Shown: piece after piece, positions 57,350 through 64,000 of the stretch
Position numbering within the stretch: position 1 is the stretch's first letter
Layout: each line of letters begins with the position of its first letter
Assembly: GCA_046348855.1 (NCBI GenBank)
Contig: JAXMDK010000004.1
Location: forward strand, 62,001 to 126,000
From: TMP-24 sp046348855
GTDB lineage: Bacteria; Pseudomonadota; Alphaproteobacteria; Rhodobacterales; Rhodobacteraceae
DNA length: 64,000 nucleotides
Reading direction: 5' to 3'
Notes under the pieces: generated by a model
The model's input: the letters and a program-made list of their open reading frames with translations, nothing else
Told to the model about the DNA's origin: nothing
Database searches by the model: none
Made by a program: the position numbers and the translations under genes

Positions 57350-60300
57350 TCAGAAGATGAAGTCCGAGGCGGATATCGCCGTCACGTCGTGCAGGTAGAG
57401 CGTGAAGTCGGCGGCGCCGTCGCCGTTCAGGTCGGCATGCAGGATCATGTCGCCGCCGGACAGGGTATAGCGCAGTTCATGCGCCGCGCCGGACGATCTG
57501 GCCCCGCCGAAATGCAGGCCCATGCCGGCAAGGCTGATCCGGTCCTGGCCGGGGGTGAAATCCTCGATATGGTCGGCGCTGGCCCACAGGCCGATCTCGG
57601 CGGCACTGGCGAAGACGAACCTGTCCGCCCCGCCGCCGCCGTAGCAGGTGTCGGCGCCGGTGCCACCGCGGATCAGGTCGTTGCCGGCCCCGGCGCTGAT
57701 CGTGTCGTTGCCGCCGCCGGCAGTGATCGTGTCGTCGCCGTTGCCGCCAAGGATCGAATCGGCGTTCGCGCCCCCGGCGACGGAATCGTTGCCGTCGCCG
57801 CCGTCGAGCAGGTTCAGCCCGTCGCCGCCGGCAAGCGTGTCGTTGCCCGCGCCACCGTAAAGGCTGTCGTTGCCGGCCCCGTCGATGAGCCAGTCGTTGC
57901 CGTTTTCGCCCCAGACCTGATCGTCGCCAAGTCCGCCGAACAGGGTATCGTTGCCATCCTCGCCGTGGACGGTGTCGCTGCCGTCGCCACCGCCCAAGAG
58001 GTCATTGCCCGCCCCGCCCCAGAGCGCGTCATTGCCGGCCTCGCCGAAGAGCTGGTCGTTGCCCGTACCGGCGCGGGCCAGGTCGTCGCCGTCGCCGCCC
58101 CACAGCGTGTCGTTGCCGAACCCGCCGTCGAGGCTGTCATTGCCGCTGTGGCCATAGAGCAGGTCATTGCCGTTTTCGCCCCACAGCGCGTCGTCGCCAA
58201 AACTGCCGTAGAGAAGGTCGTTGCCGTCTTCTCCGTGGACGAGATCGTTGCCGGAGCTGCCGCCCAGCGTGTCGGCGCCGGCGCCGCCCCACAGCGTGTC
58301 GTTGCCGTCCTGGCCGACGGCATAATCGTTGCCGGTGCTGCAGGTAACAAGGTCGTCGCCGGCGCCGGCCGAGATCCTGTCGTTGCCGGCGCCACCCTCG
58401 ACCGTGTCATTGCCGGCACCGCCATCCATCAGGTCGTTGCCCGCGCCGCCATCGAGGATGTCATTGCCATCGCCGGCCCAGAGCTGGTCGTTGCCGACGC
58501 CGCCGTAAAGCCCGTCGTCGCCTGCCGCGCCGTAGAGCGTATCGTTGCCGTCCTCGCCCTGGATGACATCGTTGCCCGCGCCGCCGCCCAGAAGGTCGTC
58601 GCCCGTCCCGCCCCACAGCATGTCGTCGCCCGCGTCGCCGACGATGTAGTCGTTGCCGGCGCCCCCCGCCATCGCGTCGTTGCCGGCGCCGCACAAGAGC
58701 CTGTCGTTGCCGCCGCCGCCGTCGAGCGTATTGTCGCCCCAGAGGTCGGACAGGAGATCGTCACCCAGCCCGCCGATCAGCGTGTCGTTGCCGGCGTCGC
58801 CGCCCAACGTGTCGCGGCCGTCGCCGCCATCCAGCCAATCGTTGCTGTTGCCGCCCGACAGAAGATCGTTGCCCGCCCCGCCCAGGAGCCGGTCGGCCCC
58901 GTCGCCGCCGGCGAGCGTGTCGTTGCCGACGCCGCTGTCGAGGAGGTCGTCGCCCGCCCCGCCGGTCAGCCGGTCGTGGCCGGCCAGCCCCAGCAGCATC
59001 GCCCCGGCGTCGGGCGCTGCCATCACGTCGTTGCCGGCGGTGCCGGCCCGGACGTCGCTTTGCGCGACCGGGGCATAGCGGGTCAGCGCCAGCATCTGCG
59101 CCTCGGCGAAGGCGGTCACGGGGATCGGGTTGCCGTCGAAACTTTCGATATGGATGGTGGTCGTCCCGAAGACCAGGTCGGCGCCGGTGGCGGTGGTGGC
59201 GATGGTCATCTGGCCGAGGTTGCGCAGCATCGGCAGCGAGCTCAGGTCCAGCCGGTCGATGCCGGGCTGGTAGTCCATGATGCGGATCGTCTGGGCCGAG
59301 GCTGACAGGGTGAACCTGTCCGCCCCGGCCCCGCCATAAAGAAGTGCCGCGCCGCCCGCCCCGCCGCCGACGATCAGGTCGTCGCCAGCGCCGCCGCGGA
59401 TTTCGGTGGTGGCGGCGCCGGCGGCCAGAAGATCGTCGCCCGCCCCGCCAAGGACCGCGCCGGCCTGCTGCCACAGGGTGACGCCCGGCGTCCCGAGGTT
59501 CAGCTCGATCTGGGTAAGACCGGGTTCGGTGGCGCTGGCGGCGAAGAGGCTGGTGCGGCCGTTGACCTGCGCCAGCGACAGGGCGCTGACATGGTCGAGG
59601 CTCATCGCCGCGTCGTCAGCGATGGTCAGCAGGTCGATGAGCCGTCCGTCGGGCAGAAGCGTCATCACCTCGACCCCGCCATCGGCGCCGCCCACCGCGA
59701 CATAGCCACGGTCGCCGATCTGCAGGGTGGCCAGCGCGGTTGCCCCGGCAAAGCGGGTCGCCAGCCCGTCGACCACATGGTCGGCGTGGTAAAGCATGCC
59801 GCCGGGCAGGATGCGGAAGACCGACAGCGACGAACTTTCCTGCGCCGCGACGACGGCGAAGGTCTGGCCCAGCACGGTCAGCGCCGCCACCTCGGTCGGT
59901 TTGGAAAAGCCGGTGCCAGCCTGCGCGTCGGCCTGTCCGGCCAGGCTGAGGCCGCCGTTCGCGGCGATGGCGTAGCTGGAAACCGTGTTGCCCGCGGCTG
60001 ACACCGACAGCAGGTAGTTGCCGCCATCGGTCCGGGCGACGGTCAGGTCGTCCTGCGTGCTGCCGCCGGGCGTGGGGGTGGCGGGGCCGGCCGGGGTGAA
60101 GGCCCCGCTGTCGGCCAGCCGGAAGGCAAGGGGCGTCGCCGCCCCCGCCGTGGCGAAATAGACGAAGTTCGCGCCGCCGCTGGCAAGGCCGGCGACCGCG
60201 ACCGGGTTGAAGGAAAAGGGCGTGTCGAGCGGCGCGGCCAGTCCGCCGCCGCCGGTCAGGTGATAGCTGGCCCAGCCGGAGGGCGTGACCCCGGCGGCGA

Positions 60301-60577
60301 TCAGGTTGCCGGGCGCGCCGCCGAGGCCAGGCAGCACCAGGAAATCGGGGGTGGACAGGTGATGGACGGGGGCAGAATAGCCCTGCACCGCCAGAAGCGT
60401 CGCGGGCGTGCCCGGCGCGCTTATGTCATAGGCGGCATAGCCGGCGCCCGGCCCCGGCAGATTGGCCGAGTAAAGGCGCGGGGCGCCGTCGATCCAGGCG
60501 ACCTCGAGATCGGTGACGTTGGTCGAGAAGGCCGGGATGCCGGTGCCGATCAGGCCGGTGAAACTGTAGCTGATCAC
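57350..60577 (-). CDS. Large RTX (hemolysin-type calcium-binding) exoprotein
   Basis: A 1075-residue secreted protein. Residues 1-370 lack any enzyme signature and resemble a beta-propeller (repeated blade-like segments such as LSTPDFLVLPGLGGAPGNLI and GYVAVGGADGGVEVMTLLPD). Residues about 380-500 include a first RTX group and ADRFTLSASAQTIRIMDYQPG. From about 510 to 960 come around 50 nonapeptides of the GGxGNDxLx type (GGAGNDTLWGGD-like), which fold on calcium. The end (GADRFVFASAAEIG, DHIEDFTPGQDRISLAGMGL) is the usual type I secretion C-terminus. No ABC exporter gene lies near. The ATG at 60577 begins MISYSFTGLIG. Confidence 0.9.
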   Translation of the reverse strand: MISYSFTGLIGTGIPAFSTNVTDLEVAWIDGAPRLYSANLPGPGAGYAAYDISAPGTPATLLAVQGYSAPVHHLSTPDFLVLPGLGGAPGNLIAAGVTPSGWASYHLTGGGGLAAPLDTPFSFNPVAVAGLASGGANFVYFATAGAATPLAFRLADSGAFTPAGPATPTPGGSTQDDLTVARTDGGNYLLSVSAAGNTVSSYAIAANGGLSLAGQADAQAGTGFSKPTEVAALTVLGQTFAVVAAQESSSLSVFRILPGGMLYHADHVVDGLATRFAGATALATLQIGDRGYVAVGGADGGVEVMTLLPDGRLIDLLTIADDAAMSLDHVSALSLAQVNGRTSLFAASATEPGLTQIELNLGTPGVTLWQQAGAVLGGAGDDLLAAGAATTEIRGGAGDDLIVGGGAGGAALLYGGAGADRFTLSASAQTIRIMDYQPGIDRLDLSSLPMLRNLGQMTIATTATGADLVFGTTTIHIESFDGNPIPVTAFAEAQMLALTRYAPVAQSDVRAGTAGNDVMAAPDAGAMLLGLAGHDRLTGGAGDDLLDSGVGNDTLAGGDGADRLLGGAGNDLLSGGNSNDWLDGGDGRDTLGGDAGNDTLIGGLGDDLLSDLWGDNTLDGGGGNDRLLCGAGNDAMAGGAGNDYIVGDAGDDMLWGGTGDDLLGGGAGNDVIQGEDGNDTLYGAAGDDGLYGGVGNDQLWAGDGNDILDGGAGNDLMDGGAGNDTVEGGAGNDRISAGAGDDLVTCSTGNDYAVGQDGNDTLWGGAGADTLGGSSGNDLVHGEDGNDLLYGSFGDDALWGENGNDLLYGHSGNDSLDGGFGNDTLWGGDGDDLARAGTGNDQLFGEAGNDALWGGAGNDLLGGGDGSDTVHGEDGNDTLFGGLGDDQVWGENGNDWLIDGAGNDSLYGGAGNDTLAGGDGLNLLDGGDGNDSVAGGANADSILGGNGDDTITAGGGNDTISAGAGNDLIRGGTGADTCYGGGGADRFVFASAAEIGLWASADHIEDFTPGQDRISLAGMGLHFGGARSSGAAHELRYTLSGGDMILHADLNGDGAADFTLYLHDVTAISASDFIF

Positions 60578-60649
60578 GGAAGGCTCCCGGCCGAGGGCGT
60601 CGCCCGGGAGGTTAGCGGACAGGTCTTAAGGGTTCCTCACCCGCCGCCG

Positions 60650-61135
60650 TCAGGCGGCTTCGGCCAGAAGCCGGTTCAGGTCCAGCCGTTCGGTGACCAT
60701 CTTCAGGTTGCCCTCGCCGTCGCGGGGCCATTCGTTTTCCGGCCGGTCGCGGTAGATCTCGACCCCGTTGCCATCGGGATCGCGCAGGTAGATCGCCTCG
60801 CTGACGCCGTGGTCGGACGCGCCTTCCAGCGGCCAGTTCGCCTGGACGATCGACTTCAGCGCCTGGGCCAGCGCCTGCCGCGACGGATAGAGGATCGCGG
60901 TATGGTAAAGGCCGGTGGTGCCGGGCGCGGGCGCCTGGCCACCTTTCGATTCCCAGGTGTTCAGGCCGATATGGTGGTGGTAGCCGCCGGCCGACAGGAA
61001 GGCCGCCTGGCTGCCATAGCGCTGCATCACCTTCATGCCGAGGATGTTGGCGTAGAAGTTCACCGCGCGGTCAAGGTCGGCGACCTTGAGGTGGACATGG
61101 CCGATGCGCGTTCCGGCGGGGGCTTCGAAAGACAT
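60650..61135 (-). CDS. VOC family (glyoxalase/CatE-like) protein
   Basis: A 161-residue vicinal-oxygen-chelate fold protein. GHVHLKVADLDRAVNFYANI starts the first beta-alpha-beta-beta-beta unit, with the metal-ligand histidine of HVHLKV. GGYHHHIGLNTWESKG follows, and IYLRDPDGNGVEIYRDRP carries the acidic ligand. This is the pattern of catechol 2,3-dioxygenase-like CatE proteins. The ATG at 61135 follows CACGGAGACGCCC. It lies between the RTX gene and trpS on the same strand. The substrate is unknown. Confidence 0.87.
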   Translation of the reverse strand: MSFEAPAGTRIGHVHLKVADLDRAVNFYANILGMKVMQRYGSQAAFLSAGGYHHHIGLNTWESKGGQAPAPGTTGLYHTAILYPSRQALAQALKSIVQANWPLEGASDHGVSEAIYLRDPDGNGVEIYRDRPENEWPRDGEGNLKMVTERLDLNRLLAEAA

Positions 61136-61195
61136 GGGCGTCTCCGTGGATTGTATGGCCCACAGATATTCCGCCGCGACGGCCCTGAACAGGGG

Positions 61196-61226
61196 GCGTT
61201 GGCGCACCAGCCCGGTGCGCCAACGC
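61196..61226 (-). terminator. Hairpin terminator after trpS
   Basis: A perfect 13-bp stem (GCGTTGGCGCACC / GGTGCGCCAACGC) with loop AGCCC, 12 bases after the trpS stop on the minus strand. No T-run follows on that strand (CCCCTG), so release may be Rho-assisted. Confidence 0.6.
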
Positions 61227-61237
61227 ACAGGCAGGCG

Positions 61238-62296
61238 TCAGCCGCGCCGCGACCGGATCATGCCGGTGATTTCCTGCGTGCGGGCGAGGATCGGCCGGGC
61301 GATCACGTCGGCGCGGTCGGCCCCGTCGCCGAGGATGCGGTCGATTTCCGCCGGATCGGCCATCAGGCGCTTCATCTCGGTGGCGATGGGTGACAGTTTC
61401 GCCACCGCCAGGTCGGCCAGCGCCGGCTTGAAGATGCCGAAACCCTTGCCTTCGTATTCGGCGACCACGGCGGCCGGAGTCAGGTCGGCCAGCGCCGCAT
61501 AGATGTTGACCAGGTTGCGGGCGTCCGGCCGGTCCTTCAGCCCTTCGACGGTTCCGGGCAGCGGCTCGGCGTCGGTCTTGGCCTTGCGGAACTTCTGGGC
61601 GATGGTATCGGAATCGTCGGTCAGGTTGATGCGGCTGGCGTCCGAGGGATCGGACTTCGACATCTTCCTGGTTCCGTCGCGCAAGGACATGACCCGGGTG
61701 GCCGCGCCTTCGATGACCGGCTCGGTGATCGGAAAGAAGTCCACGCCGTAGTCGTGGTTGAACTTGGTGGCGATGTCGCGGCAGAGTTCGAGATGCTGTT
61801 TCTGGTCCTCGCCCACCGGAACATGGGTGGCGTGATAGAGAAGGATGTCGGCCGCCATCAGCGACGGATAGGCGAAGAGGCCCAGGCTTTCGGCCTCGGC
61901 GTTCTTGCCGGCGGTCTTGTCCTTCCACTGGGTCATGCGGCCCATCCAGCCCATGCGCGCCACGCAGTTGAAGATCCAGGCCAGCTCGGCGTGACCGGGC
62001 ACCTGGCTCTGGTTGAAGAGGATCGAGCGTTTGGGGTCGATGCCGGCGGCGATGAAGGCCGCCGCCGCCTCTCGCGTCTGGGCGCGCAGGCGCGCGGGGT
62101 CCTGCCAGACGGTGATCGCATGCAGGTCGACCAGGCAATAGATCGTCTCGATCCCCTCGTTCTGCTTTTCGACGAAGCGTTTCAGCGCGCCAAGATAGTT
62201 GCCCAGCGTCAGCCCGCCCGACGGCTGGATGCCCGAGAAGATGCGGGGAGTGAACCGGGACTTGCCTGTGCCGGTGTGCTGGGCCGCGTCCGCCAT
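61238..62296 (-). CDS. trpS: Tryptophan--tRNA ligase
   Basis: A 352-residue class I aminoacyl-tRNA synthetase. GGLTLGNYLGALKRFV corresponds to the HIGH region (TLGNYLGA), IYCLVDLHAITV is present, and the ATP-site motif is RKMSKSDPSDASRINLTDD. DQKQHLELCRDIATKFN is the Trp-specific stretch. The length is normal. The ATG at 62296 begins MADAAQHTGTGKSRFTPRIF, a short extension before the core. It is monocistronic, with a strong hairpin after the stop. Confidence 0.96.
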   Translation of the reverse strand: MADAAQHTGTGKSRFTPRIFSGIQPSGGLTLGNYLGALKRFVEKQNEGIETIYCLVDLHAITVWQDPARLRAQTREAAAAFIAAGIDPKRSILFNQSQVPGHAELAWIFNCVARMGWMGRMTQWKDKTAGKNAEAESLGLFAYPSLMAADILLYHATHVPVGEDQKQHLELCRDIATKFNHDYGVDFFPITEPVIEGAATRVMSLRDGTRKMSKSDPSDASRINLTDDSDTIAQKFRKAKTDAEPLPGTVEGLKDRPDARNLVNIYAALADLTPAAVVAEYEGKGFGIFKPALADLAVAKLSPIATEMKRLMADPAEIDRILGDGADRADVIARPILARTQEITGMIRSRRG

Positions 62297-62436
62297 GAAA
62301 GACTCCGTCTGCGAAAATGCTGGTCAGATGCGCTTATCGCCCGGTCCGCGCGGCGTCAATCGGACCTTGGCCGCCGTGGCAGTTGCCGGGAATCGCCGGC
62401 TGGGGGATGCTTTGCCGGTCACGACAGGAGGTCCAC

Positions 62437-62919
62437 ATGAACGCCTGCGGCCAAGTTCCCCTGGTTCTGTCCATCGCCCTGGCCTGTTGTCAGGCGGCAG
62501 CGGCGCAGACGGTCGTCTGCCTTGACCAGCAGTCCGGGCAGGTCGACGCCAACGCCACCCAGGCCTTTGCCGACATGCAGGGGCGGATGGATGCCGGGCT
62601 TGCCCAGGCTATGACCGGCACCTGGTACAGCGAGACGCAGTCGCCGGCGACCGGGCAGGTCAGCGCGCTTTACATGACCTATGGCCCGGACGGATCGCTG
62701 AGCTACCAGAACCGGGTCTGCGACCAGACCGGGGCCTGCAGCGACTATCAGGGGCAGGGGGCCTGGGCGGCGCTGCCGCTTGGCGGCGGCCAGTTCAGCG
62801 GCATGCAGATGATCTCGGACCAGGGCCGGAACCAGCTGTGCAGCGGGTTCAGCGGAACCTTCGTCGACCAGACGACGATCCAGTCGGGGGCGGGTGGCGT
62901 GTCGCGCAAGGTGCGCTGA
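62437..62919 (+). CDS. Exported protein of unknown function
   Basis: A 160-residue protein with an N-terminal signal (VPLVLSIALACCQAAAAQT, cleavage near AAAAQ). Cysteine pairs (VCLDQ, RVCDQTGACSDYQ, QLCSGF) are scattered through a beta-rich body with many Gly/Gln, so it is probably a disulfide-bonded periplasmic protein. It starts at ATG 62437, preceded by GGAGGTCCAC, a strong site. It is divergent from trpS, with 140 bases between them. I recognise no domain. Confidence 0.7.
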   Translation: MNACGQVPLVLSIALACCQAAAAQTVVCLDQQSGQVDANATQAFADMQGRMDAGLAQAMTGTWYSETQSPATGQVSALYMTYGPDGSLSYQNRVCDQTGACSDYQGQGAWAALPLGGGQFSGMQMISDQGRNQLCSGFSGTFVDQTTIQSGAGGVSRKVR

Positions 62920-63015
62920 GCGGCGGTCCGGCGCGCGCCGCGGCTGGAAATCGGCGCTGGGCTGGCGTATCGCAGGGCACGGGGTCCGCGACACGGGCCG
63001 GCAGCGAGGCAGGCC

Positions 63016-63702
63016 ATGCGCGACGGATATCATGAATCCCCCTTCAACCAGATTTCGCCGGTGGTCTGGCTGGTGCTGTTGCCGATGCTGGCGATGGAGA
63101 TCGTACTGAACGCCGGCAACCTCGGGCTTGCCGGCGGGCCGGAGGGGGCGGGCTGGCGCATCGCCGCGATCGAGCGGTTCGCGCTGTCGCCGAAGATGCT
63201 GGGCTACATGGCCGGCAGCGGCGACTGGCGGCCTGACTATCTGATGCGGTTCGTCACCTACGGCTTTGTCCACTACAGCCTGACGCATGCGCTGATGGCG
63301 GGGGTGTTCGTCCTGGCGCTGGGCAAGATGGTCGCGGACGTGTTCCGGCCCTGGGCCTTTCTGGTCATCTTCTTCGGCTCGGAACTGGGGGGGGCGCTGG
63401 TCTATTCGCTGATCCCTGGCGTCGAGGCGCCGCTTCTGGGCGCCTATCCGCCGGCCTACGGGCTGATCGGGGCCTTCACCTTTGTCCTGTGGGCACGGCT
63501 CGGGGCCTTGAACGCCAATCGGGCCGGGGCCTTCACGATGATCGGCGGCCTGATGGCGATCCAGTTGGTCTTTGCCGTGCTGTTCGGCGGCAACCCGGTG
63601 TGGTTCGCCGATGTCGGCGGCTTTGCCACCGGCTTCGGTCTGTCATTCCTGGTGGCGCCGGGCGGGCCGGCGCGGATGCTGGCGCTGCTGCGGCGGCGCT
63701 AG
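63016..63702 (+). CDS. Rhomboid-like membrane protein lacking the catalytic dyad
   Basis: A 228-residue rhomboid-fold protein with about six membrane segments. In active rhomboids the fourth helix has GxSGA and the sixth has the catalytic histidine in AHLGG. Here residues 142-149 read GAYPPAYG (no serine) and 198-203 read ADVGGF (Asp in place of His). The HxxxxHxxxN motif in helix 2 is HYSLTHALMA with the final Asn replaced. It is therefore probably a pseudoprotease (iRhom-like role in binding rather than cutting). Family placement itself rests on the fold and motif spacing. Confidence 0.75.
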   Translation: MRDGYHESPFNQISPVVWLVLLPMLAMEIVLNAGNLGLAGGPEGAGWRIAAIERFALSPKMLGYMAGSGDWRPDYLMRFVTYGFVHYSLTHALMAGVFVLALGKMVADVFRPWAFLVIFFGSELGGALVYSLIPGVEAPLLGAYPPAYGLIGAFTFVLWARLGALNANRAGAFTMIGGLMAIQLVFAVLFGGNPVWFADVGGFATGFGLSFLVAPGGPARMLALLRRR

Positions 63703-63785
63703 GCGGGCAGAGCGCCGTTTCGAGACGGATCGGCTCGGGCGGCGTGAAACCGACCCGCGATGCTTCGGATTGACGCGATCCTACT

Positions 63786-64000
63786 CTAGTTCGGCGGCGG
63801 CAGGGTGGCGAAGGCCGGCAGGGCCGGATCGACGGCATCCCAGTTCAGCCGGCGCTTGTCGTAGACCCGCACCTGCGGCGCCAGGGCCTCGGGGTTGTCG
63901 AGCGTCGGCACGGTGATCGCCACCATCCCCGCCATCGCCTCGGGCGTGGCGACGATCAGGCTGCCGCATTCGGGGCAGAAGGACCGCGCGGTCATCTTGC
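63786..64000 (-). CDS. GFA family (Mss4-like) protein, N-terminal part outside window
   Basis: The C-terminal piece of a glutathione-dependent formaldehyde-activating (GFA) family protein; the gene runs off the right edge of the window. The zinc motif CPECGSLIVA is visible together with the following beta segment (AGMVAITVPTLDNPEALAPQ). The stop is TAG (bases 63788-63786). The first half of the fold, with the second Cys pair, is missing, so neither length nor start can be judged. These proteins bind zinc and may carry glutathione adducts. Confidence 0.8.
   Translation of the reverse strand, partial: KMTARSFCPECGSLIVATPEAMAGMVAITVPTLDNPEALAPQVRVYDKRRLNWDAVDPALPAFATLPPPN

Noticed and set aside
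55925..59305. Very long open frame on the plus strand with repeated VVA/VVAV-type residues
   Set aside because: It is the antisense image of the RTX repeats and the following minus-strand genes; the apparent repeats come from the GGxGxD codons. It has no ribosome site, and its ends do not match gene boundaries.

Overview
The window is very GC-rich chromosomal DNA from an alphaproteobacterium, most likely a member of the Rhodobacteraceae (Rhodobacter/Paracoccus-like). This rests on the order ruvCAB - ybgC - tolQRAB - pal - cpoB - tilS - ftsH, on an ethylmalonyl-CoA (EMC) pathway locus beside succinate dehydrogenase, and on family-typical small genes (DUF1127, DUF1737, NnrU). No rRNA, tRNA, CRISPR array, insertion sequence or prophage was seen.

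Layout. 0-7.4 kb: xerC (cut by the window edge), a DUF484 gene and a fructose-6-phosphate aldolase-type gene on the minus strand, then priA, a frameshifted MATE exporter, prmA, a small membrane protein and a DUF1127 gene. 7.7-20.4 kb: Holliday-junction genes ruvC-ruvA-ruvB, two small unknown genes, the whole Tol-Pal envelope operon, tilS and ftsH. 20.5-27.5 kb: a MOSC protein, one-carbon genes fhs and folD with a chorismate-mutase-like gene between them, then the DNA-damage pair pdeM/lhr-like helicase on the minus strand.

27.6-46 kb is the metabolic core. It holds mcl2 - nnrU-like - DUF1737 - mch, the sdhCDA-(lipoprotein)-sdhB operon, several small or poorly known genes, a DUF1989 gene, a divergent SHMT-like enzyme facing a LysR regulator, deoD, an AT-rich orphan gene with a HEPN-type motif, ethylmalonyl-CoA mutase (ecm), a PlsB-like acyltransferase and crotonyl-CoA carboxylase/reductase (ccr). 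Together ccr, ecm, mch and mcl2 assimilate C2 units without the glyoxylate shunt, and succinate dehydrogenase handles the resulting C4 acids. Related short motifs (CTGC-NN-TGCGGCA and GCAGAAAAA) occur upstream of mcl2, ecm, ccr and sdh and may mark a shared regulon.

46-64 kb: a RecD/UvrD-like helicase, an Lrp-type sensor domain, a TIGR02186/TauE-SafE pair, a BmpA-type nucleoside ABC importer, rimI-tsaB, an Nfu-type Fe-S carrier, UspA, a 1075-residue RTX protein, a glyoxalase-fold protein, trpS, a secreted protein, a rhomboid-like protein lacking its catalytic residues, and the end of a GFA-family gene.

Two otherwise normal genes (MATE and sdhA) each lack exactly one base, which suggests residual sequencing errors. 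The most foreign-looking segment is about 40.3-40.97 kb (AT-rich, HEPN-like gene). A dispersed intergenic repeat with a GTATTTGG/GATATTTG core and GC hairpins recurs at gene ends throughout the window.
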